Positions 25,810 to 35,130 of a stretch of DNA of 64,000 bases are shown here, one piece after another (position 1 is the stretch's first letter; every line of letters begins with the position of its first letter). The notes beneath the pieces were generated by a model. That model was not told the DNA's origin. It saw only the letters and a list, made by a program, of their open reading frames with translations, and did no database searches. The DNA is from an uncultured Acetatifactor sp. (lineage in GTDB: Bacteria; Bacillota; Clostridia; Lachnospirales; Lachnospiraceae): positions 21,459 through 85,458 of the forward strand of contig CAJUGT010000001.1 of assembly GCA_910586435.1 (NCBI GenBank). The letters run 5' to 3'. The position numbers were made by a program, and so were the translations under genes.

Positions 25810-27143
25810 TGTTCCGATACCTCCCAATACTCCAGCCTGTCGAAATAGTACGATGGCATGTATTCATCATTAAAGTATTCAATAGGTCCGGCAATACCCA
25901 TTTCCCGCAGCTGCTGTTCTATCTCCCTGTAATATATATTGCAGATGAATATTGCGCAGTCCGGAGGAAGCAGCTTTAAACTTTCCGGCGGCTTTATTTC
26001 CAGCCCCTCAAACCATTCGCCCCAACGGTCCTTATTGTTATCACAGGTAAAAAGCGGCGGAAATTCATCGCCGTAGCACTTCATATAATTACGGCACATA
26101 TTTCCCGCTCCGAAAAGAACACGCTTGTCATATTTCTTCAAGACATTTTTCATGGATATCTGCCATTTGATAAATTCCGCCACATCCCAGGCAAACCGTA
26201 TAAGCTGCGGACGGAGAAACTGGGAAAACGCTGAAGCCGTCGTACTGAAATCCATAATAAGCAGACCATCAAAGCCGATTTCACGCAGACCACGGATAAA
26301 TCCCAGCCAATCCGTCGCTGACTGCCCACGATTCACACAGGTAAACGGCAGCATCGCCGTTTCATAATGTCCGTCACAATCACGCAGTATCACTGCCTTG
26401 ATGCGATTTCCCAGCACCGACGCAAACTCCCGCATATCCTGCCCGCAGAGACTGCATATCCCTGCATCCATGCAGAAGCCGAAACACTCTCTGCCTGCCT
26501 CGGCATTTAAGCGGTCAATCCATGCGGCGGCTTCCTCGGCTTCCGTGCAGTTCCCCCTCACCAGACGCCCATGCAGTTCCCTGCACTGATTTTGCAAAAG
26601 GATCATGACATTGTTCTCCAAAGCTGTGCCAGCAAGGGAAAGATAATACTCCCTGCTTGCTTTCCATTCTTCTCCCCGTCCTATTTCTGCGAATAACGGA
26701 TTGACAATCAGGTATCCGCAACCAATTTCCGAACACATATGGATGCTCTCCTCTGCCAGCCGCGCCAGCACGCTTTTTAAATCTCCCCTTTTGGTATTTC
26801 TGCGCAGAAATGGCGCACGGGTTATGGGCGTGAGCAGATGCTCCTTTTTACACTGTTCCAGCAACGGTTTCAAGTTGTTATACAGTTCTTCTGGATGTTC
26901 TGATACTTTCGCCCGGTTCCTATGTTTTGATTCTTCCCGGTTCTTTTGGGGCAAATTCTGACATATACCCAAAAATTCCAATTCATGATCCGAACAGCAC
27001 ATGGCGGCATCCACCAGAATGCCTTCAAATCCGGCTGACGCAATATCGATGATTCCCTTTTGAGGACGCTCTAAAGCTGCAAGCCCCGACGGAGCGCATA
27101 GTATGTTCATGCTCATACCCCCTCTCCTGAAATCCAAACCCAA
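25806..27143 (-). CDS. TIM-barrel pseudoenzyme-like domain fused to Rossmann-like module
   Basis: Protein of 445 aa. Residues about 10-330 align with the downstream TIM-barrel protein, for example GFIRGLREIGFDGLLIMDFS against GFIRGLRKIQFDRVLNFET. The metal positions are changed: IENLYDG becomes LQNQCRE, CFDTGH becomes CMDAGI, HIHDND becomes ILRDCD, and NFET becomes MDFS. It is therefore probably not an active isomerase. Residues about 340-445 form the cluster's recurring module (VLFGAGNMCRNYMKCY, then LFTCDNNKDRWG). A role as partner or regulator of the active paralogue is inference. Confidence 0.75.
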   Translation of the reverse strand: MGLDFRRGGMSMNILCAPSGLAALERPQKGIIDIASAGFEGILVDAAMCCSDHELEFLGICQNLPQKNREESKHRNRAKVSEHPEELYNNLKPLLEQCKKEHLLTPITRAPFLRRNTKRGDLKSVLARLAEESIHMCSEIGCGYLIVNPLFAEIGRGEEWKASREYYLSLAGTALENNVMILLQNQCRELHGRLVRGNCTEAEEAAAWIDRLNAEAGRECFGFCMDAGICSLCGQDMREFASVLGNRIKAVILRDCDGHYETAMLPFTCVNRGQSATDWLGFIRGLREIGFDGLLIMDFSTTASAFSQFLRPQLIRFAWDVAEFIKWQISMKNVLKKYDKRVLFGAGNMCRNYMKCYGDEFPPLFTCDNNKDRWGEWFEGLEIKPPESLKLLPPDCAIFICNIYYREIEQQLREMGIAGPIEYFNDEYMPSYYFDRLEYWEVSEQ

Positions 27144-27146
27144 ACA

Positions 27147-28349
27147 TTACCTGATAATAAATTTGTCATAATGCTCACGGTAATACTCCTTCATCCTCCC
27201 TTTCTGATGCCCGAATGCCAGATGCCCTGCCAGTACATTATAAAGTTCATAGATTACCATGTCTTTGTCAGCATTGTCCTGACAAATGCAGGCTTCATCA
27301 CGTCCCATGCCGTCTTCCCCCGGAGTCTCCGGCCACTTTCCCATCATCATCCACCGCTTTCGTGAATACATAATGCAGCCTATATTATAATAGGAATCCA
27401 AAATATCATAGCCTTCATATCCAAGGAAACGTTCCGCCATCTCGTCAAAGTTCTCCATGGTATCCCAAAGAAATTCTGCTGCGTCTTTCGCATGGTATGC
27501 CGCACTGAACCGCGTTATGTATGCTCTGCCAAAACATTCTTCATATTCTGCCAACATGCCAATGTGCTTGAGATAAGCCATATACCCACAACAGTTCAAC
27601 GGTACTGTCGGAACGACAAACCCTATCCGGTATTCCCCTTCACACTCAATCTTGTGATACCCCTCAATCATCCGCTCAAAGAACCATCGCCCAATAAAAA
27701 TGTCCTCGTCCATTTTAATAATATATTCCGCCTCAGGATGAAAATCGATCACAAGATTTTGAATATAACATACCTGATTTACTTCCGTCCAAAGATAAGA
27801 CCACCCATTCCTCTCGGCTATCGCTTCCAATAAGTCATCCTGTTTTCCAGACGTCACCAGACAATAATCCACCCTTTCATCTTGAAACGCCTCTATCCTT
27901 CCCAGTGTGCCGTTCCATAATGCCTCATCATACCCTGCCAATATATAGCATAGATATTTCTTCCTTTTCCTCCTGTCCGTAAAATGATATGGGATATGGC
28001 AGCGACATGAGACAAACGTTTCCCCAAGACAACGCAGATTATGGACGTCCGTTACTCCATATGCCGCAAGCTGTTTCCTTACTCCCTCCGCACAGCCCAT
28101 GGAAAGCACTACTGTAAAAGAATTTTTTTCCAGATTTTTCAGCACATCCGGCTCCAATACCTGCACCCCTTCGTATTCCCTGCAAAAAGTAAACTTAAAA
28201 TTATCCACAATAAAAAGCACCCTATCCCTGCCGCCTCTGACATCAAACCATTGAAGTATATTTCTTGTATAATCCCCCACTCCCCATAGCACTATATTTT
28301 TTTCCAGTTTCTTCTGTTGATACAACTCTTCCAAGCTATCTGTAATCAT
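27147..28349 (-). CDS. GT-A glycosyltransferase with N-terminal Rossmann-like module
   Basis: Protein of 400 aa. The ATG at 28349 follows GAGGAGAAGG; the frame is open upstream but overlaps the preceding gene. Residues about 10-120 are the module (NIVLWGVGDYTRNILQWF, VLFIVDN). From about 130 (KKYLCYILAGYDEALWNGTLG) a GT-A-like domain follows, with the metal/nucleotide motif EYIIKMDEDIFIG (DxD type) at about 235. The C-terminal part contains a conserved YDILDSYYNIGCIMYSR stretch. Donor and acceptor are unknown. It is separated by 3 bases from the TIM-barrel fusion downstream. Confidence 0.72.
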   Translation of the reverse strand: MITDSLEELYQQKKLEKNIVLWGVGDYTRNILQWFDVRGGRDRVLFIVDNFKFTFCREYEGVQVLEPDVLKNLEKNSFTVVLSMGCAEGVRKQLAAYGVTDVHNLRCLGETFVSCRCHIPYHFTDRRKRKKYLCYILAGYDEALWNGTLGRIEAFQDERVDYCLVTSGKQDDLLEAIAERNGWSYLWTEVNQVCYIQNLVIDFHPEAEYIIKMDEDIFIGRWFFERMIEGYHKIECEGEYRIGFVVPTVPLNCCGYMAYLKHIGMLAEYEECFGRAYITRFSAAYHAKDAAEFLWDTMENFDEMAERFLGYEGYDILDSYYNIGCIMYSRKRWMMMGKWPETPGEDGMGRDEACICQDNADKDMVIYELYNVLAGHLAFGHQKGRMKEYYREHYDKFIIR

Positions 28350-28369
28350 TCCCTTCTCCTCTTCGTAAT

Positions 28370-30802
28370 TTAGCTCCGCAACTTGCCTCCCAAGCCCCCT
28401 GAATCTGGGAGAATTTCCTTCAGCTGCGTTGTGCTGATCCCTTCTGTATATGGGAAAAATACCAGATCCGCACCATGTCTTTGCAGGAAGTCTCTCTTCG
28501 CCATCCATTTCGGATCATCCGCATAATCACTGCCCGAAAACTGCGCATCAAACCTATATCTGCGATATGCCTCATCCGTATCTCCCTGATAAAGCGGAAT
28601 CTCCACCGCCTCATCCACATATCGGCAGGCGCGCACAATTGCAATCCGTTCCTCAAAGGGGATTTTCGGATTTGACTTTTTGTGCCGGATCACCCCCTCA
28701 TCCGTCACCACGCCCACAATCAGGTAATTGCACTGCTCCTTTGCCCGTCTGAGCAGGTTGAGATGCCCAATATGGAAAAGGTCAAAGACTCCAGCCACAT
28801 AGCCCACGTTATATTTTCTGCCCCCCTGTATGGGCGGCTCTGCGGCCCAATCCTGCGCCCTTCTGGCCGGAACCCCTGTCCGCTCCCCTTCGACCGACAC
28901 CAGTTCACGGTAAAACCTTCCCGGCTCATACACGCTGAAATTGGGTATCCCCATTCTGCGCAGCTGTTTTATCACCGGCATATAATTCCCAACGCAGACA
29001 ATCACCTTGTACTCCACAGGATTCATCCCCTCCAATGCAGTGGGCGAAAGCACCGGCAGGCCGTCCACCACTGTCCCTTGGCGGCTCTTGTCATTATCCA
29101 GATACCCGCTCACAGGATAGATGCCATCGTAGTTCTTCCGGAACCGTTTCGCGTATCTTCCGGAACCGAACAGATACAGCCTGCGCCCTATTGTATGATG
29201 AAAAATATCTTTAAAAATCATGGGATATTCCTCTTCGGAATAATTCATCCGCCTGCGGTTTTCCAGGATAATGCCAGCATCCCGCCTGCCTTCCTTAAAA
29301 TAATCCGAAAGCCCGTCATCATCCCGCAGGATATTGAGAAATCTGCTGATAAATTTTTGAAATAAATCCATATGTTTCATCAGCCCGTACCGCTCAAAAA
29401 GCATCCTTCTGGGAAGAATCATGTCAAGCTGATCATTAAATTTGTAAATGAATTCAATAGTTCGCACCAAAATGGCCTTTGCGGGAACATTTTCCAGAAA
29501 CAGCTCCTGATCATAGAAAACAAAATCCTGCTCCAGATAAAAGCAGTTCAGCGAAACCAAATCCAGGTATCCTCTTTTTAAAACTGTCCCCAGTTCCTCC
29601 CTCTCTTCCGGCGTTCCATGGGAAATCTTTACCCACTTTTCCCTGTCAGGATCATCCGCCTTCCGCTTCTCCCATCCCGGCTCGAACCGCTCCCAGTCTA
29701 GCCCGTCCACATCTACATGCTCCGAAGAATGCTGGATAATATTCCAAAAACGATCCAGCTGACTTAGAAACGCCGCCTTATCGCTTTTCAACAGCTCCCT
29801 GAAATAATCGTTTGCAGGAATCCCGTCTACATAAGGCATCACAAGGGCGCCTTCCTGAGTGTCCCCCTTGAGTTCCGCCCCTATCATCCTGACCCCATGG
29901 ACAGACAGATAGAGATTGTTATCATAAAGCTTCCGTAATTTTCCCCTGCCTTCCTGGTATAGCGCATGCTTTTCAACAACTCCATCCCCCCGTAAAATGG
30001 TGGCCATGGCATTTTCAGTCCCCCTCTCCCCGGAAAGTGTCACCTGGTTGACATGGGAAAAAGAACTGCCCTCCAGCAGGCACTCGATGAAAAAGCCATT
30101 TGCCATACCGTGCAGCAGGCCGTTTGCCATTAACGACGGATACAGCTCTTCCTCACACATGAATACAGTATTGGGATTGTTATATTCGGGAAAAATCCGA
30201 ATGTCCAGCGCCTCATTAGGCAGATAATCTTCCGCCAGAAGCAGCTGCGGATTGGAAATCTGTGGGAACACGGAGAAAAAACGCCGCCGCCAAAATCCCG
30301 CTTCCTCCAATATTCCGACAAGTTCCGCTTTTGCGTAAGCCCTGCCTACCATCTCTTCACGTTCCCAAGGAAGCAGATGTCTGTAATCCTCTATACTGTC
30401 ATAAACTTTCCCACTGAAAGCGTCCTGATCCCCACAGAAATACCGGAGTCCCAAACGATTATCAGCTGCCAGCAACAGTCTCCCGTTCGGCTTCAGCAGC
30501 TCTCGGATATGTGTTAATACATTCACTGGATTCTTGGCATATTCAATCACATCAACCGCAATGATGATATCATAAGCTTCACTGTCCGCATCACCGCATA
30601 TAGAAGCACAATGATTCACACCGCCGTCCAACTTCTCAAGCCGAAGCCGCTTTACATATCCTCCATTCTCTTCCAATGCCTCCGCTATCAGCCGACTGTT
30701 TCCAAGCCCGCTTACAACACACGCCACTCTGCTTTCCTGTGCTATTTCATACCATTTCACAATAGCCCCCGGCAGCTTTCTCCGCCTCTCTTCCGCTGTC
30801 AT
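28370..30802 (-). CDS. Four-domain protein: methyltransferase, kinase-like, Rossmann-like module, CTP:glycerol-3-phosphate-type cytidylyltransferase
   Basis: Protein of 810 aa. Domain 1 (about 1-240): SAM-dependent methyltransferase (YDIIIAVDVIEYAKNPVNVL). Domain 2 (about 250-520): kinase-like fold resembling bacterial methyltransferase-kinase glycan terminators, with LVMPYVDGIPANDYF and FVFYDQELFLENVPAKAI. Domain 3 (about 540-640): the cluster module (RLYLFGSGRYAKRF, SGYLDNDKS). Domain 4 (about 665-805): cytidylyltransferase with GVFDLFHIGHLNLLRRAK (HxGH) and GISTTQLKEIL. It could make CDP-activated glycerol or a similar alditol and cap or modify chains; the chain-terminator idea comes from WbdD-like proteins. 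Its ATG overlaps the upstream GT2 stop. Confidence 0.78.
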   Translation of the reverse strand: MTAEERRRKLPGAIVKWYEIAQESRVACVVSGLGNSRLIAEALEENGGYVKRLRLEKLDGGVNHCASICGDADSEAYDIIIAVDVIEYAKNPVNVLTHIRELLKPNGRLLLAADNRLGLRYFCGDQDAFSGKVYDSIEDYRHLLPWEREEMVGRAYAKAELVGILEEAGFWRRRFFSVFPQISNPQLLLAEDYLPNEALDIRIFPEYNNPNTVFMCEEELYPSLMANGLLHGMANGFFIECLLEGSSFSHVNQVTLSGERGTENAMATILRGDGVVEKHALYQEGRGKLRKLYDNNLYLSVHGVRMIGAELKGDTQEGALVMPYVDGIPANDYFRELLKSDKAAFLSQLDRFWNIIQHSSEHVDVDGLDWERFEPGWEKRKADDPDREKWVKISHGTPEEREELGTVLKRGYLDLVSLNCFYLEQDFVFYDQELFLENVPAKAILVRTIEFIYKFNDQLDMILPRRMLFERYGLMKHMDLFQKFISRFLNILRDDDGLSDYFKEGRRDAGIILENRRRMNYSEEEYPMIFKDIFHHTIGRRLYLFGSGRYAKRFRKNYDGIYPVSGYLDNDKSRQGTVVDGLPVLSPTALEGMNPVEYKVIVCVGNYMPVIKQLRRMGIPNFSVYEPGRFYRELVSVEGERTGVPARRAQDWAAEPPIQGGRKYNVGYVAGVFDLFHIGHLNLLRRAKEQCNYLIVGVVTDEGVIRHKKSNPKIPFEERIAIVRACRYVDEAVEIPLYQGDTDEAYRRYRFDAQFSGSDYADDPKWMAKRDFLQRHGADLVFFPYTEGISTTQLKEILPDSGGLGGKLRS

Positions 30803-32175
30803 CCCATACTTCCCTCACTTTTGCATAATATCACGCTTGTATTTTCAAAAGCGTCCAGAGGCAGCTGATACACCGAAATATTCTCCATCCCGATTCCCCC
30901 CTCTGCCAGCTGTTTCACGATACTATCTGGACATACCCTGTTCGCCACCAGATAATGCGCTTGCGGGTACCGCCGCATCGCCTCCACCGGCGGCAGGATT
31001 CTATTACCATGGAAATCCGCATCCCACTTCCCCGAATCATTGTCACAGACCGCTTCAATATTGTCCAAATGATTCATCCGAAGAAGGCACAACGCAAATT
31101 CCGCCGCTTTTCCTGTACAGAACAGAACAATCTGCTGTTTTTCCGCCATCTTCCGAACAAAATTTCCATAAAGATCATAGTCAGCCTGCGCCCTGATACC
31201 GATATAAGCTTCATAAACTTCCGGTTGTTCTGTGAATAAACGCATCTCCACCCACTGTTCTGGCAGCATTTCTTCCTGCCGTAGAAATCCCTGCTTTCGA
31301 TCCAGCAGAATTATTTCCCGAAATTCGTCCAGCGCAGACAAAGCTACTCTGTCCGGCCTACTGTGTGCCCTAAATGTCCTGTATGGAGCAAGCGCCATCC
31401 TCACTGCCTCCCTAGCCATAAACGCCCGCCTTGCCCTGTCCATCAGACCATATTCCTCCATCCTTCCCCGCAGATACCTATACTCCGCCAGATTATACCG
31501 GACAAAGTTTGGATTATATGTAGACGCAGCAGCATTGTCCCTCCTGTATCGATAAAAATAATTCTTTAAGAACATCCCCCGTCCCAAGTTCATATCGGTA
31601 AGATAACGAAAACCACAGTCTTGAAATGCGGCTCCTGGGCTTTCATTCAGCCTGACATGATACTTTCTCAGAAAAGACAATTTATAGATACCGTTCCATA
31701 TGTACACATCTGGGGACAATTTCTTTTCCAGAAAATACTTGGCTGAAATGATTTTCTCCTCATCCCCCAGAGAATGCTCCAGAAGATAACGCTCCCCCTC
31801 ATAAGGTGTCACCATAGCATAAAAACCAGCCTTCACATAGTCAAGAGCGTACTCGTCTACAGCTTTATACAGTACCTCATACATATCGCAGGCAATGAAG
31901 TCATCCGTTTCCACGATTCCCAAATAATCACCCTTGGCCAAATCCATCCCTAAATTGATCTGATACCCATAACTCTTCTTATCAGACCGGATGAATCGAA
32001 TGCGGCTGTCCTCTGCGGCATATTTTTCAATAATTTCGCTGGTTCCGTCTGTGGAGCCTGCGTCAATGCACAAAATTTCAATATCCGCCAGAGTCTGCGC
32101 CAGCACGCTCTCAATGCATTCCCGAATATAAGCCGCCACATTGAGAGACGGCAGAATAACTGATATTTTGGGCAT
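30799..32175 (-). CDS. GT2 glycosyltransferase with C-terminal Rossmann-like module
   Basis: Protein of 458 aa from ATG 32175 (AGGAGG six bases upstream; ATG 32181 too close to it). Residues 1-120 are a GT-A fold of family 2: ISVILPSLNVAAYIRECIES, CIDAGSTDGTSEIIEKYA and GIVETDDFI (DxD-type). A helical region follows, and the module occupies about 350-450 (QIVLFCTGKAAEFALCLL, AVCDNDSGKWD). It is a close paralogue of the next upstream gene. Overlap with the downstream four-domain protein suggests coupling. Confidence 0.88.
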   Translation of the reverse strand: MPKISVILPSLNVAAYIRECIESVLAQTLADIEILCIDAGSTDGTSEIIEKYAAEDSRIRFIRSDKKSYGYQINLGMDLAKGDYLGIVETDDFIACDMYEVLYKAVDEYALDYVKAGFYAMVTPYEGERYLLEHSLGDEEKIISAKYFLEKKLSPDVYIWNGIYKLSFLRKYHVRLNESPGAAFQDCGFRYLTDMNLGRGMFLKNYFYRYRRDNAAASTYNPNFVRYNLAEYRYLRGRMEEYGLMDRARRAFMAREAVRMALAPYRTFRAHSRPDRVALSALDEFREIILLDRKQGFLRQEEMLPEQWVEMRLFTEQPEVYEAYIGIRAQADYDLYGNFVRKMAEKQQIVLFCTGKAAEFALCLLRMNHLDNIEAVCDNDSGKWDADFHGNRILPPVEAMRRYPQAHYLVANRVCPDSIVKQLAEGGIGMENISVYQLPLDAFENTSVILCKSEGSMG

Positions 32176-32374
32176 GTCCATCCTCCTCTTAATCCATCCA
32201 TGTCATTGCAGCAATCCAAGTATGGCATGCTGACAAAATCTCCTTCAAGTCATCCAAGCTGTCCGCCACATGTATGGTCTTATTTCATGTTCTTCTCATT
32301 AGACACCCTAATCACCATATTTGTACAATCCATGGGAATATCCGTCCCCCTAAACAGCCTTTTTCCTGTTGCCA

Positions 32375-33760
32375 TTATAACTCTTCCGCAAAGCGCATAG
32401 TCATATTTGTGCAGTCTAACGGAAATGTACTTAAGCTGTATGCGGCTATTCGCTGTCTGGGTACACCATAGCTAATCAGCTGTTCTTGGATCTCATCTGA
32501 ATGCACTGCATTAGCTATGATAAAATACGCCTCTGGAAACTGCCCTATTGCATCCTCTGGTGATACTACTGGACACCCCATGTGCATGTTTCCCCATTTA
32601 CTCTGTGCATTATCACAGAAAGCAGCCACATTTTCGACTCCATTATTACGGATCATGCAATATGCGCAGGAACCAACATAGCCGCTGCCAAAGATAACGA
32701 CATGCTCTTTTTCCGCAATATTTTCTAGGAAATTCTGTACAGCCGTTTTCGCAATGGATGCTTTCAGGCGGGCATAATAGTCATAGAAATCAGGTTTTTC
32801 TACAAACATCTTGATTTCCAGCCACACATCAGGCGCTATGGAGGACTGCTCCAATATGTCCTGTTCCAAAAAATCTATCAGAATAATCCTGAATTCCTCC
32901 AATGCTTCTTTCGTTCCCTCTGCAGGACGGCCATATTGAAGCAGCTCTACATATGGCCTAAGCGCAATGATCGCTATCTCTCGGGCAAGAAACCTCATCT
33001 GTTCCCTGCATATCCCGCTTTTGCTTTGGACAATGCTGAGTAAGTATTTACACTCAGCAAGGTTAAATAAAACACATCTGCTGTTATAAGTGGAAGAATT
33101 AATGTTGTCCCTTCGATAACGGTAGTAGGAACCGTCCACAAAAAATCCCCTCTTTACACACAGTGCAACCTGATAGCGGAAGCCACAATCTTGGAAAGCT
33201 GCTCCCGGAGTTTCCTGAAACAGAATCTGGTTGTCCCGCAGGAAATCCCTTTTATAAATCCCATTCCAGATAAATACGTCTATTGTCTGCTTGCTGTTCA
33301 CATAATCTTTTGCTGAAAATATAGTATGATATTTTACATTGCTGTACTTCTTCATGGAAAATTTTAAAAAAAGCCTCTCCCCATCCTGTCGGCTAGTGAA
33401 AACATCAAAATCAGCTTTTACAAAATCAGCATTGTTCTCCTCTGCGTAGATATACAGTTCCTCATAGGTTTCCGGTAAAATATAATCATCCGTCTCCACA
33501 ATCCCAATGTATTTCCCGGAAGCTTCTTTCAAGCCAAGATTCATCTGATAGCCATAGCTTTTCTTAGTACTTTTTATCAGTTTGATACGATTATCCTTTT
33601 TTGCGTATTCCTCCAAAATCTCCCATGTGCCGTCCGTGGAACCCGCATCGATGCATAGGATTTCCAAATCCTTTAAAGTCTGACCAATCACACTGTCCAT
33701 GCATTCTTGTATATAAACCACCACATTTAGAGACGGCATAATAACTGATACTTTAGGCAT
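32375..33760 (-). CDS. GT2 glycosyltransferase with C-terminal Rossmann-like module (paralogue)
   Basis: Protein of 461 aa, ATG 33760. Same design as the gene at 30799: ISVIMPSLNVVVYIQEC-type start (here VSVIMPSLNVVVYIQECM), IDAGSTDGTWEILEEYAKK, KSYGYQMNLGLKEASGKYIG and IVETDDYI. The C-terminal module at about 355-455 reads HVVIFGSGYVGSCAYCMI then AAFCDNAQSKWG. It is noticeably AT-richer in codons than its paralogue, so the pair was probably not formed by recent local duplication. A 199-base gap separates it from the downstream gene; nothing recognisable lies in it. Confidence 0.88.
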   Translation of the reverse strand: MPKVSVIMPSLNVVVYIQECMDSVIGQTLKDLEILCIDAGSTDGTWEILEEYAKKDNRIKLIKSTKKSYGYQMNLGLKEASGKYIGIVETDDYILPETYEELYIYAEENNADFVKADFDVFTSRQDGERLFLKFSMKKYSNVKYHTIFSAKDYVNSKQTIDVFIWNGIYKRDFLRDNQILFQETPGAAFQDCGFRYQVALCVKRGFFVDGSYYRYRRDNINSSTYNSRCVLFNLAECKYLLSIVQSKSGICREQMRFLAREIAIIALRPYVELLQYGRPAEGTKEALEEFRIILIDFLEQDILEQSSIAPDVWLEIKMFVEKPDFYDYYARLKASIAKTAVQNFLENIAEKEHVVIFGSGYVGSCAYCMIRNNGVENVAAFCDNAQSKWGNMHMGCPVVSPEDAIGQFPEAYFIIANAVHSDEIQEQLISYGVPRQRIAAYSLSTFPLDCTNMTMRFAEEL

Positions 33761-33787
33761 GATTTCCACTCCAATCCATAAGTATAT

Positions 33788-35086
33788 CTATGAATAAAAT
33801 TTCATATCCGTATAGCCGATTTTCAGCCTCTCTTTGTTCTTCATCAGGAAAATTCCCAACAAACATTCAATAGTATAGCCCATGTAACGATCCCGACGGC
33901 AAAAGCCAAGCCTGTTATAGAACTGTTCTACCTCAAAGGTTATGGAAAATACAAATTCTGCATATTCCAAAAAAATATCATATTTCATAATAAATAAGTT
34001 ACATGGCGGAAAAAATCTTGAAGCCATGAATTTCTCCGCTGCAGATATGTATTCAGGATAAAGCCTGCCAATCGCCTCTTGCATCGTTTTCATGTCTGAC
34101 TCTGGCGTTAATGTCGAAAAAAAGGCTCCTATTGTTTCATTTACAAAAGTTGGAGATGTTACCAGAACATCCAAGCCGTCAGCTGTCAGCTCCTCAATTT
34201 CATTTTCCTCTAGATTAAAATGCCTTCTATAATGACATAATCCAATGTAATCTGTCCTAGGTGCATTCTTCCACATCCAATAAAAAGCTGTACCCTCTGA
34301 ATAAATTCTGTTTCTTTCTGATATATTTTCACCTGTATTATCTTTGATTTCACAGAGATTTCTATCTGTAAATACTGCGCCGACTTGTATTTGAATAATC
34401 CATGACGGGACTTCATTTTTCATTTCTATTTTGTCCACATGACTGCAAACCATATATACACTATAGGAATTCTGTTGAAATACATTGATTGTTTTCTTCG
34501 CAGGAAATACATGATATCTGCCATATTGTTCTTCAAATTCCTCAAGTGCGGATTTATCTGGAAAAACTGCAGAAATGCTGTTAATAGCCTGCTCATCTAT
34601 CATCGCATTCCGAAAACGCCAATGATATTTATCCCCAGCCTTCCCCTCCATAATAAGGATGTGATGCTCTGCTTCCACGGGAATATTTTCTCCTATATGG
34701 TATATATCTTTATCAAATATCTCTTTTATTCTTTGAAGCGCCAAGTCTCTTTTTATAAATTCCAGCTGCTCCTTTACAAGAAAGTAAACATTACAAATGC
34801 GATGAGAAACCAGATGTTCAAATATCTCCTTATAAGTTCTGTCCGCAGCAATAACAGGCACAAGAACCTGCTGCGTCTGCTCAGGAAGCATATCAACAGT
34901 TATTACTGCATGTCCAAACAATGTTGCAGGATTCTTGGAAATGTCGGAAACAAGAAATCCTTTTATCCTAATCTCCTGTTTTTGTAAATATAGATACACT
35001 CGGCTTGCATTCCGTCCTGCACCATAGATATAAATATTTTCCTGCTTTTTACATACTGCAATTAATTCCTCCATATCAAATAACAT
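33788..35086 (-). CDS. N-terminal Rossmann-like module fused to DUF4422 glycosyltransferase
   Basis: Protein of 432 aa from ATG 35086 (GGAGG nine bases upstream). Module at about 14-110 (NIYIYGAGRNASRVYLYL, KGFLVSDISKN). Residues about 225-432 match DUF4422 capsular glycosyltransferase-like proteins: IYSEGTAFYWMWKNAPRTDY, IGLCHYRRHF, FVNETIGAFF, CNLFIMKYDIFLEYAEFVF and YMGYTIECLLGIFLM. It is cytoplasmic, with no membrane helices. Substrate unknown. Confidence 0.85.
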   Translation of the reverse strand: MLFDMEELIAVCKKQENIYIYGAGRNASRVYLYLQKQEIRIKGFLVSDISKNPATLFGHAVITVDMLPEQTQQVLVPVIAADRTYKEIFEHLVSHRICNVYFLVKEQLEFIKRDLALQRIKEIFDKDIYHIGENIPVEAEHHILIMEGKAGDKYHWRFRNAMIDEQAINSISAVFPDKSALEEFEEQYGRYHVFPAKKTINVFQQNSYSVYMVCSHVDKIEMKNEVPSWIIQIQVGAVFTDRNLCEIKDNTGENISERNRIYSEGTAFYWMWKNAPRTDYIGLCHYRRHFNLEENEIEELTADGLDVLVTSPTFVNETIGAFFSTLTPESDMKTMQEAIGRLYPEYISAAEKFMASRFFPPCNLFIMKYDIFLEYAEFVFSITFEVEQFYNRLGFCRRDRYMGYTIECLLGIFLMKNKERLKIGYTDMKFYS

Positions 35087-35130
35087 TCCTATATTCCTCC
35101 ACACCAAAAACATACAGTATATCAAATGTT

